From positions 3,472,001-3,536,000 of the forward strand of contig NZ_AP031573.1 in the NCBI RefSeq assembly GCF_041154745.1: a stretch of 64,000 bases of DNA, read 5' to 3'. Below, in pieces: positions 16,785 to 28,294 of the stretch (positions within the stretch are counted from its first letter, which is position 1; each line of letters starts with the position of its first letter). A program made the translations under genes and the position numbers. The notes beneath the pieces are model-generated. The model worked only from the letters and a program-made list of their open reading frames with translations. It searched no databases and was not told the origin of the DNA. Source of the DNA: Flavobacterium sp. CFS9. GTDB taxonomy: Bacteria; Bacteroidota; Bacteroidia; Flavobacteriales; Flavobacteriaceae.

Positions 16785-18401
16785 ATGTCCGGATTATTAG
16801 CTGTTATAGGTAAAGGTAAAGACCCACAACTCGTAAAAGAGCTTTCTGCAAGAATGTCGCATCGTGGTCCTGATGAAAGTGATTTGCATATTATGGAAAA
16901 TGGCAGTATCATGTGCCATGAAAGTTTGTCGATTATTGATTTAAAATCAGGTAAGCAGCCTATTCAGGGAACTAATAAGGCCTGGATGGTGCATGACGGA
17001 GAGATTTACAATTATCAGGAACTAAAAGATACAGTTTTAAAAGAACATACCTTCCGAACAAAATCAGATTCAGAAGTTATCGTGCATCTGTACGAAGAAT
17101 TTGGACATAAGTTTTGTCATATGCTGGATGGAGACTTTGCTTTTGTAATTGTGGATGGAGATAATTATATAGCAGCCAGAGATGCAGTTGGTGTAAAACC
17201 GTTGTATTATGGACTAGATGAGAGAGGGAGAATTTACTTTTCGTCAGAAATGAAATCTATTTCAGATCAGTGTAAATCTTTTTCAACTTTTCCTCCGGGG
17301 CATTACTATACAGGTAAAACCGGTTTTGTAAAATATTACAATCCTGAGTATGAAGACCACGCCAAAGCCAATCAAAAATTAGATTTAGATTTAATTCGTA
17401 ATACTTTAATTGAAGCAACCCGTAAACGTTTAATGAGCGAAGTTCCTGTGGGGGTATTGCTCTCAGGAGGACTAGATTCTTCATTAACGTCAGCAATTGC
17501 TGCTCGATTATTGAAAGAGAGCGGAGAAAAACTGCATTCGTTTTCGATCGGATTAGATGCCGATGCACCTGATAATAAAGCGGCAAGAGCTGCGGCAGCA
17601 TTTTTAGGGACAGAGCATCACGAAATCTATTTTACAGTAGAAGAAGGGATCGAAGTTTTAGAAAAAGTAATCTACCATATCGAAACTTACGATATTATCT
17701 CGGTACGATCAGGAGTGCCATTGTATTTGTTGTCAAAGGTAATTGCTGATAAAGGAATAAAAGTAATTCTTTCCGGTGAAGGTGCCGATGAGGTTTTTGG
17801 GGGACATTTGTATTTTAGAAATGCACCATCAGCAGAGGAATTTCAAGATGAAACGATCGAAAGAGTGCAAAAATTGTTTACCGCCGATTTACTGCGTGCC
17901 GATAAAATACCAATGGCGCATGGATTAGAAGCAAGGATTCCATTTTTGGACAAAGAGTTTTTAGAAGCGTCAATCCGAATTAAAACCATAGAAAAGCAGC
18001 CCAAAACATACGATGGAATTGAAAAATACATTTTAAGAAAAGCGTTTGATACACCGGAAGATCCTTATTTGCCGGAGGAAGTTTTATGGAGACAGAAAGA
18101 GCAGTTTTCGGATGGAGTGGGATACAACTGGGTAGATGAATTGATTGAATTCTGCGCCGGACAGGTTTCAGACGAACAGCTTGCAGGAGCAAGTACTGAA
18201 TTTCCATACAATTCACCGACAACCAAGGAAGCTTATCTGTACAGATCAATTTTTCATAAGTTCTATCCGGAAGTTAGTTCAGCACAAACCGTTAGAAAAT
18301 GGATACCGAAATGGCAGGAAAATCAGGATCCAAGCGGGAGAGCTAATGCAGCGCACGTCAAAGCAGGGGTTGAGGCTTCGAAAGCAGGAATCATTGCTTA
18401 A
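16785..18401 (+). CDS. AsnB paralogue with an inactivated glutaminase site
   Basis: The 538-residue product aligns along its whole length with the preceding AsnB. The protein starts MSGLL, so the nucleophile Cys2 is Ser. The glutamine-binding Arg of HERL is Ser47 (CHESLSIID), and the Asn of NGE is Asp71 (HDGEIYNY). The synthetase half is intact: LLSGGLDSS and LSGEGADEVFGG are conserved. It therefore probably cannot hydrolyse glutamine and may use free ammonia, adenylate another carboxylate, or act with the active AsnB. A gap of 312 bases with a terminator separates the two genes, so it is probably transcribed separately. Confidence 0.85.
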   Translation: MSGLLAVIGKGKDPQLVKELSARMSHRGPDESDLHIMENGSIMCHESLSIIDLKSGKQPIQGTNKAWMVHDGEIYNYQELKDTVLKEHTFRTKSDSEVIVHLYEEFGHKFCHMLDGDFAFVIVDGDNYIAARDAVGVKPLYYGLDERGRIYFSSEMKSISDQCKSFSTFPPGHYYTGKTGFVKYYNPEYEDHAKANQKLDLDLIRNTLIEATRKRLMSEVPVGVLLSGGLDSSLTSAIAARLLKESGEKLHSFSIGLDADAPDNKAARAAAAFLGTEHHEIYFTVEEGIEVLEKVIYHIETYDIISVRSGVPLYLLSKVIADKGIKVILSGEGADEVFGGHLYFRNAPSAEEFQDETIERVQKLFTADLLRADKIPMAHGLEARIPFLDKEFLEASIRIKTIEKQPKTYDGIEKYILRKAFDTPEDPYLPEEVLWRQKEQFSDGVGYNWVDELIEFCAGQVSDEQLAGASTEFPYNSPTTKEAYLYRSIFHKFYPEVSSAQTVRKWIPKWQENQDPSGRANAAHVKAGVEASKAGIIA

Positions 18402-18461
18402 AATATAAGGAGCGTTGCTTCTTGATAGAGGGAACAGGATTATAATTGAAAATAAGTTAAA

Positions 18462-18504
18462 AAAAATCCGGAAAGACATGTCAAATGTAGTTCCGGATTT
18501 TTTT
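18462..18504 (+). terminator. Terminator after the AsnB paralogue
   Basis: The arms aaatccggaa and ttccggattt enclose a 17-base loop and end in a run of T. A-rich and T-rich flanks on both sides make it potentially bidirectional. Confidence 0.85.
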
Positions 18505-18529
18505 ATGATTTAAAAGAAGAAAAACTTTT

Positions 18530-18640
18530 AGTTGCTAAAACCTAAAAGCTAAAATTCAAATTCCAAATTCCAAGTTTCAGGTTTCAGGTTTTGGAATTTA
18601 GAATTTAGAATTTAGAATTTGAAAATTAAGATTTGAATTC
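18530..18640. repeat. Low-complexity repeat of aattcc / gaattta words
   Basis: Short direct repeats (ttcaaattccaaattcc, then ggtttcaggtttt, then gaatttagaatttagaattt) fill this stretch before the M16 protease gene. Similar words (aaattccaattt, ggaatttaag) recur at 21507-21530 and 21655-21695 before gyrB, so this is a dispersed intergenic simple repeat. Confidence 0.55.
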
Positions 18641-18695
18641 TTGAACATTTCTAAAAACTAAGTTAATTGTCGCTCACCTTGTTTAAGAAAAATAT

Positions 18696-18703
18696 TATAT
18701 TTG
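18696..18703 (+). promoter_or_regulatory. Possible -7 element of the M16 protease promoter
   Basis: TATATTTG matches the Bacteroidetes -7 consensus TAnnTTTG, 36 bases upstream of the start codon. The nearest TTG candidates sit 14 and 26 bases upstream, both outside the usual spacing, so only the -7 box is claimed. Confidence 0.4.
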
Positions 18704-18739
18704 GTTACCATTAACAACTAACCATTTTAAACTTTATTT

Positions 18740-21475
18740 ATGAAAAACTTATTGCTTAGCAGTGTTTTGTGCTGCTCACTAGCTTCGTTAAATCCTGTGT
18801 ACGCACAAAAAACTGATGTGCCAAAATATATTAAAAATGTTGAAGGAGTAAAAGAATATTCCCTGAATAACGGATTGAAAGTGCTTTTGATTCCGGACGC
18901 TTCCCAAAGTAATATGGTGGTAAATATTGTCTATAATGTGGGTTCCAGAAACGAAGGTTACGGAGAAAAAGGAATGGCTCATTTATTAGAGCATATGCTT
19001 TTTAAAAGTACCAAAAACTTAGGGGATATCAAAAAAATGCTCTCTGAAAAAGGAGGATCTGCTAATGGAACTACCTGGCTGGATCGTACCAATTATTATG
19101 AAGTTTTTCCATCGAATGATGAGAATCTAAAATGGAGTATTGAAATGGAGGCCGATCGTATGATCAATGCAACTATTTTACAAACCGATTTAGACAAAGA
19201 GTTCTCAGTAGTTAGAAACGAGTTCGAAATTGGAGAAAACAATCCTGACGGTGTTTTGCAGGAAAGAGTTCTTTCTGCAGCCTATTTGTGGCACAATTAT
19301 GGAAAAAGTACCATTGGAAGTAAAGAAGATATTGAACGCGTAAAAGCAAAAACGCTAAGAGTTTTCTATGAAAAGTATTATCAGCCGGACAATTCGACCT
19401 TAATCATTGCCGGAAAATTTGATGAGAAAAAAGCATTACAATATGTAGGTCAATATTTTGGAACCATTCCAAGGCCTAAAAGAGTTTTGGATAAAACGTA
19501 TACAATAGAGCCGGCACAGGATGGTGAGAAGTATGTAGAGTTGAAAAGAGCCGGAGACAGTAAAAATATAGGGGCATTGTATCACACAGCGGCTTATGCC
19601 GATAAAGATTACGCAGCAATTGATGCTCTGGGCGAAATTTTAACAGCCGATCCATCAGGTTATTTGTATAAATCATTGGTAGAAACACAAAAAGTTTCCA
19701 GTGTTTATTATTGGCAGCCAACCACAAGAGATGCCAGTTTTGTGTATTTCGGAGTAGCTGTTCCTAATGATAAAGATGTAATAGCAACAAAAGAACTGGT
19801 AAGAACTGAGTTGGATAAAATTGGATCAACCAAGTACACGGATGAAGATGTAAGCAGGGCTAAAGCCAAAATTATCAAGCAAATTGATGGGATTAAAAAT
19901 AATACTATTTCGTTTGCTATAAATCTTACCGAAATCATTGGCGCGGGTGATTACAGATTAGGTTTCCTGTATAGAGATGCAATTGAAAAACTGACAAAAG
20001 AAGACATACAAAGAGTTGCGGAAAAGTATTTTAAAAGCAACAATAGAACTGTCGGAGTATTTATTCCTTCAAAAGACGAACAAAGAGTTAGGCCGACAGA
20101 ATATACGGATGAGCAGTTAGTAGCTTTTACTAAAGATTACAAGGGAAAAGCACTTGAAAAAGAAGCGGCTCCGTTTGAAGCTTCTATTAAAAATCTGAAA
20201 CAAAATTTTGTAGAAGGAAAGTTAAGCAATGGTGCGAAATACGGTTTGATTAAAAAAGAAATCAAAGGAGGAAAAGTTCAGGCAGCGTTTAAATTTCCGG
20301 TAAGTAATGAGAAGGATTTATCCGGAAAATCAGATGTTGGGGCTATTTTGGCTCAATTGTTAAAGACCGGTACAACTACACGTACGAAAGAACAAATTAG
20401 TGATCGTTTAGATCTTCTGAAATCAAGTGTATCATTTGGTTTTTCAGGGCAAATCTTAACGGTGAATGTTAGTACTTACAAAGAGAGTTTTAAGGAAGTA
20501 ATGGAAATTTTAGGAGATTTATTGACTAATGCTACTTTTCCGCAAAATGAGTTAACCAAAACCATCAGTGAGTATAATACCTACTTAGAATCGAATTTAA
20601 ATGATCCTAATTCTCTGGCATTTATCGAGCTTTCCAAACAAACCTCTAAATATCCAAAAGAGAGTATTTTCTACACTGCGACCGTTCAGGAGCAAATAGA
20701 TGCTTACAAAAAGATAAAACAGCCCGAAATTGTTGATTTCTATAAAAATATCTTAGGAGGAAATAATGGAGTGGGAACTGTAGTGGGGGATTTAGATGCT
20801 AAATCTACAGCTCAGATTTTAGAGAGTACTTTTGGTAAATGGAATTCCAAATCAAAATATGAAAGAGCAATACCGACTTATTTTGAAACACAGAAAGCCG
20901 ATAAAGAGTACATTACCCCTGATAAAGAAAATGCCGTTGCGGTAGGTAAAATCAGCTTTAAAATGACTCAGAAAGATGCAGATTATCCTGCTTTTGTGAT
21001 GGCCAATGAAATGTTGGGAAGCGGAGGTTTTTTAAGTGCAAGAATACCAATGCGATTGAGAGAAAAAGAAGGAATCAGCTATGGAGCGGGATCATTTGTT
21101 AATATACCCATTACCAATGATGTGGCGTACTGGGCTTATTATGCATTTTTAAATCCAACGAAGAAAAATGCCGTTGAGATTGCTGCAAAAGAAGAAATTG
21201 CAAAAGCATTAAAAGACGGTTTTACAGCAGAAGAGTTAAAATCAAATCTTGTGAGCTGGCTTAATGAAAGAAAAACCCGACTGGGTGATGACGGAACTTT
21301 AATGGAATTGACAAATACTTACCTGCAATATGGAGTTCCTTTGGAAGATTTTGATACTCTTGAAACTAAAGTGAAAGCCTTAAAAATTGAAGAGGTAAAT
21401 GCAGTAGTGAAAAAGTATCTGAGCTTAGATAAAATGACTTCTATTTATGCCGGAGATTTTAATAAAAAACAATAA
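18740..21475 (+). CDS. M16-family zinc metallopeptidase (pitrilysin-like, exported)
   Basis: The 911-residue protein has a signal peptide (residues 1-22, ending VYAQ), so it acts in the periplasm or is surface-associated. Two M16 repeats form the clam-shell fold. The first has the inverted zinc motif HLLEH at residues 81-85 with a downstream Glu (VVRNEFEIGENN) as third ligand. The second repeat (from about residue 490) lacks HxxEH but keeps the REKEGISYG Arg/Tyr segment that contacts substrate. This active-plus-inactive arrangement is normal for exported pitrilysin-type peptidases that degrade peptides. It is monocistronic, with terminators on both sides. Confidence 0.92.
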   Translation: MKNLLLSSVLCCSLASLNPVYAQKTDVPKYIKNVEGVKEYSLNNGLKVLLIPDASQSNMVVNIVYNVGSRNEGYGEKGMAHLLEHMLFKSTKNLGDIKKMLSEKGGSANGTTWLDRTNYYEVFPSNDENLKWSIEMEADRMINATILQTDLDKEFSVVRNEFEIGENNPDGVLQERVLSAAYLWHNYGKSTIGSKEDIERVKAKTLRVFYEKYYQPDNSTLIIAGKFDEKKALQYVGQYFGTIPRPKRVLDKTYTIEPAQDGEKYVELKRAGDSKNIGALYHTAAYADKDYAAIDALGEILTADPSGYLYKSLVETQKVSSVYYWQPTTRDASFVYFGVAVPNDKDVIATKELVRTELDKIGSTKYTDEDVSRAKAKIIKQIDGIKNNTISFAINLTEIIGAGDYRLGFLYRDAIEKLTKEDIQRVAEKYFKSNNRTVGVFIPSKDEQRVRPTEYTDEQLVAFTKDYKGKALEKEAAPFEASIKNLKQNFVEGKLSNGAKYGLIKKEIKGGKVQAAFKFPVSNEKDLSGKSDVGAILAQLLKTGTTTRTKEQISDRLDLLKSSVSFGFSGQILTVNVSTYKESFKEVMEILGDLLTNATFPQNELTKTISEYNTYLESNLNDPNSLAFIELSKQTSKYPKESIFYTATVQEQIDAYKKIKQPEIVDFYKNILGGNNGVGTVVGDLDAKSTAQILESTFGKWNSKSKYERAIPTYFETQKADKEYITPDKENAVAVGKISFKMTQKDADYPAFVMANEMLGSGGFLSARIPMRLREKEGISYGAGSFVNIPITNDVAYWAYYAFLNPTKKNAVEIAAKEEIAKALKDGFTAEELKSNLVSWLNERKTRLGDDGTLMELTNTYLQYGVPLEDFDTLETKVKALKIEEVNAVVKKYLSLDKMTSIYAGDFNKKQ

Positions 21476-21542
21476 AATTTAGAAAAATTAGTATAAAAGT
21501 TCTAAAACCCAAATTCCAATTTAAGGAGTTTTAAATTGATAG

Positions 21543-21582
21543 AAACCGAAATGCATTTTTATAATGTTATTTCGGTTTTTTT
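21543..21582 (+). terminator. Terminator after the M16 protease gene
   Basis: The arms aaaccgaaat and atttcggttt enclose a 16-base loop and are followed by further T residues. The rest of the gap to gyrB holds the aattcc-type simple repeats and a gyrB -7 box. Confidence 0.85.
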
Positions 21583-21790
21583 ATGCCGTTTAAAAAAATA
21601 AGGGTTTTACAATTTAGGCTTTATAAAATTAATTGTTTTTTTACTTCATTCTGAATTTTTGCAATTTGGAATTTAAGAAAATTGGAATTTAAGTCTTCTT
21701 TTAGATGTATTTTTAGGTTTTTCAGACAATTGTGTTGATAACTTAAGTGCTTTAAATTGGAATTTTATGGGTATATAATTTGCGTTTTTA

Positions 21791-21798
21791 TATATTTG
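21791..21798 (+). promoter_or_regulatory. Possible -7 element of the gyrB promoter
   Basis: TATATTTG lies 38 bases upstream of the gyrB start codon and matches TAnnTTTG exactly. No TTG occurs at the normal distance upstream, so the -33 part is uncertain. Confidence 0.45.
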
Positions 21799-21806
21799 CG
21801 TGTTAG

Positions 21807-23777
<1,971 letters not shown>

Positions 23778-23791
23778 TAAATTTTAATCAT

Positions 23792-23837
23792 CAATTCGTT
23801 TAATTGTTTAAATTTACTTAAACGATTAAACGAATTG
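23792..23837. terminator. Long hairpin after gyrB
   Basis: Two 19-base arms (caattcgtttaattgttta and its complement with one G-T wobble) enclose 8 bases. It lies 15 bases after the gyrB stop but has no T-run directly after it. It may be a terminator or a palindromic repeat; its cgtttaat/attaaacg words also occur before valS (near 43899) and near 32636. Confidence 0.6.
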
Positions 23838-23886
23838 TCGATTTATCAAACAAACAAATTAATTAATAACCGATAAAGTATAAAAT

Positions 23887-24822
23887 ATGAAAGTTACCAT
23901 TGTAGGAGCAGGAAATGTTGGAGCTACCTGTGCAGATGTTATTTCTTATAGAGGAATTGCAAGCGAAGTAGTGTTGTTGGATATTAAAGAAGGTTTTGCC
24001 GAAGGGAAAGCGTTGGATATTATGCAATGTGCCACAAATACAGGTTTTAATACCAAAGTATCTGGGGTGACCAATGATTATTCTAAAACTGCCGGAAGTG
24101 ATGTAGTTGTTATTACATCCGGAATTCCAAGAAAGCCAGGAATGACCCGTGAAGAATTAATAGGTATAAATGCAGGAATTGTAAAAACAGTTGCCGAAAA
24201 CGTACTGAAATATTCTCCGGACACTATAATAGTAGTAGTTTCTAATCCAATGGATACGATGACGTATTTGGCTTTGAAATCTACCGGAGTGCCAAAAAAC
24301 AGAATTATTGGTATGGGTGGAGCGTTAGACAGCTCTCGTTTCAGAACCTATCTTTCATTAGCTTTAGATAAACCGGCAAACGATATCTCAGCAATGGTTA
24401 TTGGAGGGCATGGTGATACTACTATGATTCCGTTAACCCGTCTGGCATCTTATAACGGGATTCCGGTAACTGAATTTCTTTCAGAAGAGGTATTGCAAAA
24501 AGTAGCTGCAGACACGATGGTGGGCGGTGCAACGCTTACAGGTCTTTTGGGAACATCAGCATGGTATGCACCAGGGGCTTCAGTGGCTTATCTGGTAGAT
24601 AGTATTTTGAATGATCAGAAAAAAATGATCGCCTGCTCTGTTTTTGTTGAAGGAGAGTATGGGCAAAATGATATCTGTATAGGTGTACCTTGTATAATTG
24701 GTAAAAACGGAGTGGAAGAAATACTAGACATTCAGTTAAACGATCATGAAAAAGCCTTATTTGCAAAAAGTGCAGATGCGGTGAGAAGCATGAATGACGC
24801 TTTAAAATCGATTTTAGTATAA
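23887..24822 (+). CDS. mdh: Malate dehydrogenase
   Basis: The 311-residue NAD-dependent enzyme oxidises malate to oxaloacetate in the TCA cycle. The dinucleotide-binding GAGNVGATC lies at residues 7-15, with the acidic LLDIKEG at the end of strand 2. ITSGIPRKPGMTREELIGIN is the mobile substrate loop with its arginines. VVSNPMD, then GGALDSSRFR and the catalytic His in GGHGDTTMIPL complete the active site. The sequence belongs to the LDH-like MDH group common in Bacteroidota. A terminator follows. Confidence 0.95.
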   Translation: MKVTIVGAGNVGATCADVISYRGIASEVVLLDIKEGFAEGKALDIMQCATNTGFNTKVSGVTNDYSKTAGSDVVVITSGIPRKPGMTREELIGINAGIVKTVAENVLKYSPDTIIVVVSNPMDTMTYLALKSTGVPKNRIIGMGGALDSSRFRTYLSLALDKPANDISAMVIGGHGDTTMIPLTRLASYNGIPVTEFLSEEVLQKVAADTMVGGATLTGLLGTSAWYAPGASVAYLVDSILNDQKKMIACSVFVEGEYGQNDICIGVPCIIGKNGVEEILDIQLNDHEKALFAKSADAVRSMNDALKSILV

Positions 24823-24845
24823 CGATTTTCGTAAAAAGAGGAAAA

Positions 24846-24871
24846 GGCTGCACTTTTGCAGTCTTTTTTTT
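24846..24871 (+). terminator. Terminator after mdh
   Basis: A short stem ctgca/tgcag with a wobble extension is followed by cttttttttt, 25 bases after the mdh stop. Confidence 0.75.
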
Positions 24872-24891
24872 GAGATTAATTAATAAATAAA

Positions 24892-24922
24892 TTGGTTAAT
24901 CTTTTCGTTAATTATATATTTG
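24892..24922 (+). promoter_or_regulatory. secDF promoter
   Basis: TTG at 24892-24894 and TATATTTG at 24915-24922 are separated by 20 bases, an exact match to the Bacteroidetes consensus. A leader of about 120 bases separates it from the secDF start codon. Confidence 0.7.
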
Positions 24923-25049
24923 CTCGGGTTAAAAAAAATGTTGTAATTCGTGATCTTGATTTTTTAGTGCTAAAAAATCATATCAGGGCTTATTCTATGG
25001 GACTTTAAAACAAAAACAAACAATAAAAAATAATTAATTTTTAGTAATA

Positions 25050-28028
25050 ATGCAGAATAAAGGACTTATTAAATTTTTCGCAATTCTATTTGCATTGGTA
25101 AGTATTTACCAACTCTCGTTCACTTTTGTGGCCAATAGCGTCAAAAGTGAAGCTAAAGCTTTTGCAGGAGATAATCCTGACAAAGAATTAAAATACTTAG
25201 ATTCTATTGGAAAAGAAAAAGTGTTGAACCTTGGTTTTACTGATTTTACTTATAACGAAGTAAAAAACAAGCAACTTAATAAAGGTCTTGACTTAGAAGG
25301 AGGAATCAACGTGATTCTTCAAATTTCTGTTAAAGACGTTTTGAAAGGATTAGCAAACAATTCTAAAAATCCGGTATTTAATAAATCGTTAGCTGATGCA
25401 ACTGCAAATTTAGAAGGAAACAAAACCTATTTAAATAAGTTCTTTGAAGCTTTTGAGGCTAACTCAAAAGGATCAGTAAAATTAGCTTCACCTGATATTT
25501 TTGCAAACAGAAGTTTACAAGGAGAAGGTGGTGTAGATTTTCAAATGTCTGATGCGCAAGTTCAAAAAGTAATTAAGAAAAAAGTTGACGAATCTATCGA
25601 AAGTGCTTACAAAGTATTGAGAGAGCGTATCGACAAATTTGGTGTAACTCAGCCAAACATCCAAAAATTAGGAGAAACAGGAAGAATCTTAGTGGAGCTT
25701 CCGGGTGCTAAGGATGTAGACAGAATTAAGAAATTATTAGGTGGAAAAGCTCAATTAGAGTTTTGGGAAACTTTTAAAATCGAAGAAATTGGTAACTTCT
25801 TAGTAGCTTCTAACGAGGCTTTGAAAAAGACTGAAATCAAAAAAACAGAAACTAAAGCTGTTGCTAAAGATTCATTGAATGCTTTATTAACGGATAATGC
25901 TAAAGATTCAGTTGATACTAAAAAAGGAAACAACCCATTATTTGACAAAATGTTAGGTCAGGGTGGTGGACCGGTTTTAGGATATTTTGCTCCTAAAGAT
26001 ACTGCTGCTGTAAATGCTTACTTTAAAAGAGCAGATATCAGAGTTTTATTGGGTGCTGACCAACACAATGCAAAATTTGTTTGGAGTAAACCAACTACAA
26101 TTAAAGATGCAAAAGGGAAAGATATTGAAGCAGTTGAATTATATGCTTTAAAAGGAAACAGAGACAACGTTCCTGCGATGAGCGGTGGAGTTGTTACAGA
26201 TGCAAAAGATACTTTTGATCAATTAGGGAAACCAGCTGTTTCTATGCAAATGAACAGCCAGGGAGCTAAAGTTTGGGAAGAATTAACAGGAAGAGCTTTC
26301 TCTCAAAAAGGATACATTGCTATCGTTTTGGATAATATTGTTTACTCTGCACCTGGTGTTACAAGCGGACCAATTGCAGGAGGTAGATCTGAGATCACCG
26401 GATCTTTTGATGTTGCTGAAACTAAAGATTTAGCTAACGTATTAAATGCAGGTAAATTACCGGCTTCTGCTGATATTATTCAATCAACAGTAGTAGGGCC
26501 ATCTTTAGGTCAGGCAGCGATTGATGCAGGTACGATTTCTTCTGTATTAGGATTTTTATTGGTTTGTTTATGGATGGTATTCTATTATGGTAAAGCGGGT
26601 TGGTATGCTAACTTAGCGTTATTATTGAACTTACTTTTCCTTTTCGGAATTATGGCAAGTTTTGGTTTTGTATTAACATTACCGGGTATTGCTGGTATCG
26701 TATTAACATTAGGTACTGCGGTAGATGCGAACATTATTATTTATGAAAGAGCAAAAGAGGAATTACGTGAAGGTAAATCATTGTCTGAGGCGGTTGTAGC
26801 TTCTTACGGATGGCACGGAGCAATGCGTTCTATTATTGATGCAAACGTAACGCACGTTTTAACCGGAGCGATCTTGTTTATCTTTGGTACAGGACCAATC
26901 AAAGGTTTCGCATTAACATTATTGATTGGTATCGTAACATCATTGTTTACATCAATCTTTATCGCAAGAATTTTTATTGACAGAAACATTGCCGGAAAAG
27001 GAGATTTAACTTTCTCTACAAATATTACTAAAAACTGGTTTACAAACTTCCACTTTGACTTTATCAAAATCAAAAAATTCACATACATCTTCTCTTCAAT
27101 TGTAGTTGTTGTGAGCTTAGTTTCTATCTTCTTCGTAAACGGATTAGACGAAGGTGTTGATTTTGTTGGAGGAAGAACATTCCAGGTGAAATTTGAAAAA
27201 CCTGTTGATGCTACTGTAGTTTCAGATGAATTGTCTGCTGCTTTCGGTACTCCGGTTGAAGCTAAAATTTTAGGAGATGACGATCAGTTGAAAATCACTA
27301 CTAAATACAAAATTAAAGAAGACGGTGTAGCTATCGATGAAGAAGTGAACCAAATATTGTACAAGTCGTTAACGAAATATTTCCCTAACACTTCTTACGA
27401 AAAATTCATCAACTCATTTGATGGTAAAAAGATTGGTGTTGTACAGCAATCTAAAGTTGGAGCTTCTATTTCTGAAGATATCAAAACGAACTCTTACTGG
27501 GCTGTATTAGGTGCAATGGCAGTTATTTTCTTATACTTAATGATCTCTTTCCGTAAATGGCAATATTCATTAGGTGCGATTGCAGCAGTAGCGCACGACG
27601 TTATCTTTGTATTAGGAATCTACTCTTTATGCTACAAATTCATGCCTTTCCACATGGAAATGGATCAGCACTTTATTGCGGCTATCCTTACCGTAATTGG
27701 TTACTCTATGAACGATACTGTAATTGTATTCGACAGAATTAGAGAGTTCATTATCGGAAACCGTAAGGGAAGTTTTGAAGATATCGTAAATGCTTCTATT
27801 AATACTACATTATCAAGAACGTTGAATACTTCATTAATGATGATCATTGTATTATTAACGATGTTTATCTTTGGTGGAGAATCTATCAGAGGATTTATCT
27901 TTGCCATGTTAATTGGTATTGTGGTAGGAACTTATTCATCATTATTTATTGCTACACCGGTATTGGTTGATACGATTTCAAGTGATGATAAACACACCAT
28001 CGAAGACAAGCACAATAAAGCAGCATAA
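25050..28028 (+). CDS. secDF: Protein translocase subunit SecDF (fused)
   Basis: The 992-residue fusion of SecD and SecF uses the proton gradient to help complete Sec-dependent export. The SecD half has GLDLEGGINVILQI near residue 80, a long periplasmic P1 domain, SGPIAGGRSEITG and the membrane motif TLGTAVDANIIIYERAKEEL. The SecF half begins near residue 660 and has the matching GLDEGVDFVGGRTF and YSMNDTVIVFDRIRE. Twelve transmembrane spans are expected. Fused SecDF is usual in Bacteroidota. A strong terminator follows at 28050. Confidence 0.96.
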   Translation: MQNKGLIKFFAILFALVSIYQLSFTFVANSVKSEAKAFAGDNPDKELKYLDSIGKEKVLNLGFTDFTYNEVKNKQLNKGLDLEGGINVILQISVKDVLKGLANNSKNPVFNKSLADATANLEGNKTYLNKFFEAFEANSKGSVKLASPDIFANRSLQGEGGVDFQMSDAQVQKVIKKKVDESIESAYKVLRERIDKFGVTQPNIQKLGETGRILVELPGAKDVDRIKKLLGGKAQLEFWETFKIEEIGNFLVASNEALKKTEIKKTETKAVAKDSLNALLTDNAKDSVDTKKGNNPLFDKMLGQGGGPVLGYFAPKDTAAVNAYFKRADIRVLLGADQHNAKFVWSKPTTIKDAKGKDIEAVELYALKGNRDNVPAMSGGVVTDAKDTFDQLGKPAVSMQMNSQGAKVWEELTGRAFSQKGYIAIVLDNIVYSAPGVTSGPIAGGRSEITGSFDVAETKDLANVLNAGKLPASADIIQSTVVGPSLGQAAIDAGTISSVLGFLLVCLWMVFYYGKAGWYANLALLLNLLFLFGIMASFGFVLTLPGIAGIVLTLGTAVDANIIIYERAKEELREGKSLSEAVVASYGWHGAMRSIIDANVTHVLTGAILFIFGTGPIKGFALTLLIGIVTSLFTSIFIARIFIDRNIAGKGDLTFSTNITKNWFTNFHFDFIKIKKFTYIFSSIVVVVSLVSIFFVNGLDEGVDFVGGRTFQVKFEKPVDATVVSDELSAAFGTPVEAKILGDDDQLKITTKYKIKEDGVAIDEEVNQILYKSLTKYFPNTSYEKFINSFDGKKIGVVQQSKVGASISEDIKTNSYWAVLGAMAVIFLYLMISFRKWQYSLGAIAAVAHDVIFVLGIYSLCYKFMPFHMEMDQHFIAAILTVIGYSMNDTVIVFDRIREFIIGNRKGSFEDIVNASINTTLSRTLNTSLMMIIVLLTMFIFGGESIRGFIFAMLIGIVVGTYSSLFIATPVLVDTISSDDKHTIEDKHNKAA

Positions 28029-28049
28029 TCAAAATGCTTAAGATATAGA

Positions 28050-28082
28050 AAAGATCCAGTGAAAGCTGGATCTTTTTTTTTG
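28050..28082 (+). terminator. Terminator after secDF (copy 1 of a duplicated terminator)
   Basis: The stem aaagatccag/ctggatcttt with loop tgaaag is followed by nine or more T. A near-identical hairpin with the same loop occurs at 28827-28858 after the peptide cluster. Confidence 0.92.
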
Positions 28083-28186
28083 CATTAAAATGGGTAAGTT
28101 GTATTAGAGTTTTAAGAGCAGTTAGATTTGTCTGTAGGAAGACTGTATTTTTTTAATAAAATATTTGTTAAAAGTAAATGAGCAAG

Positions 28187-28215
28187 ACTTCCGTCCAAGG
28201 TTATTGGACGGAAGT
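28187..28215. repeat. Perfect 12-bp stem hairpin upstream of the peptide cluster
   Basis: The arms acttccgtccaa and ttggacggaagt enclose a 5-base loop. There is no T-run on either strand, so it is not a standard terminator. It sits 80 bases before the first peptide gene and could be a regulatory or mRNA-stability element. The rest of 28083-28294 shows no gene. Confidence 0.6.
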
Positions 28216-28294
28216 TGGTTAAATTTGTTGTAAGAAAAAGATTTCGATAGGATGTTTTTGTTGAAAAATTTATTAATTTGAAAAAAATGAAATC

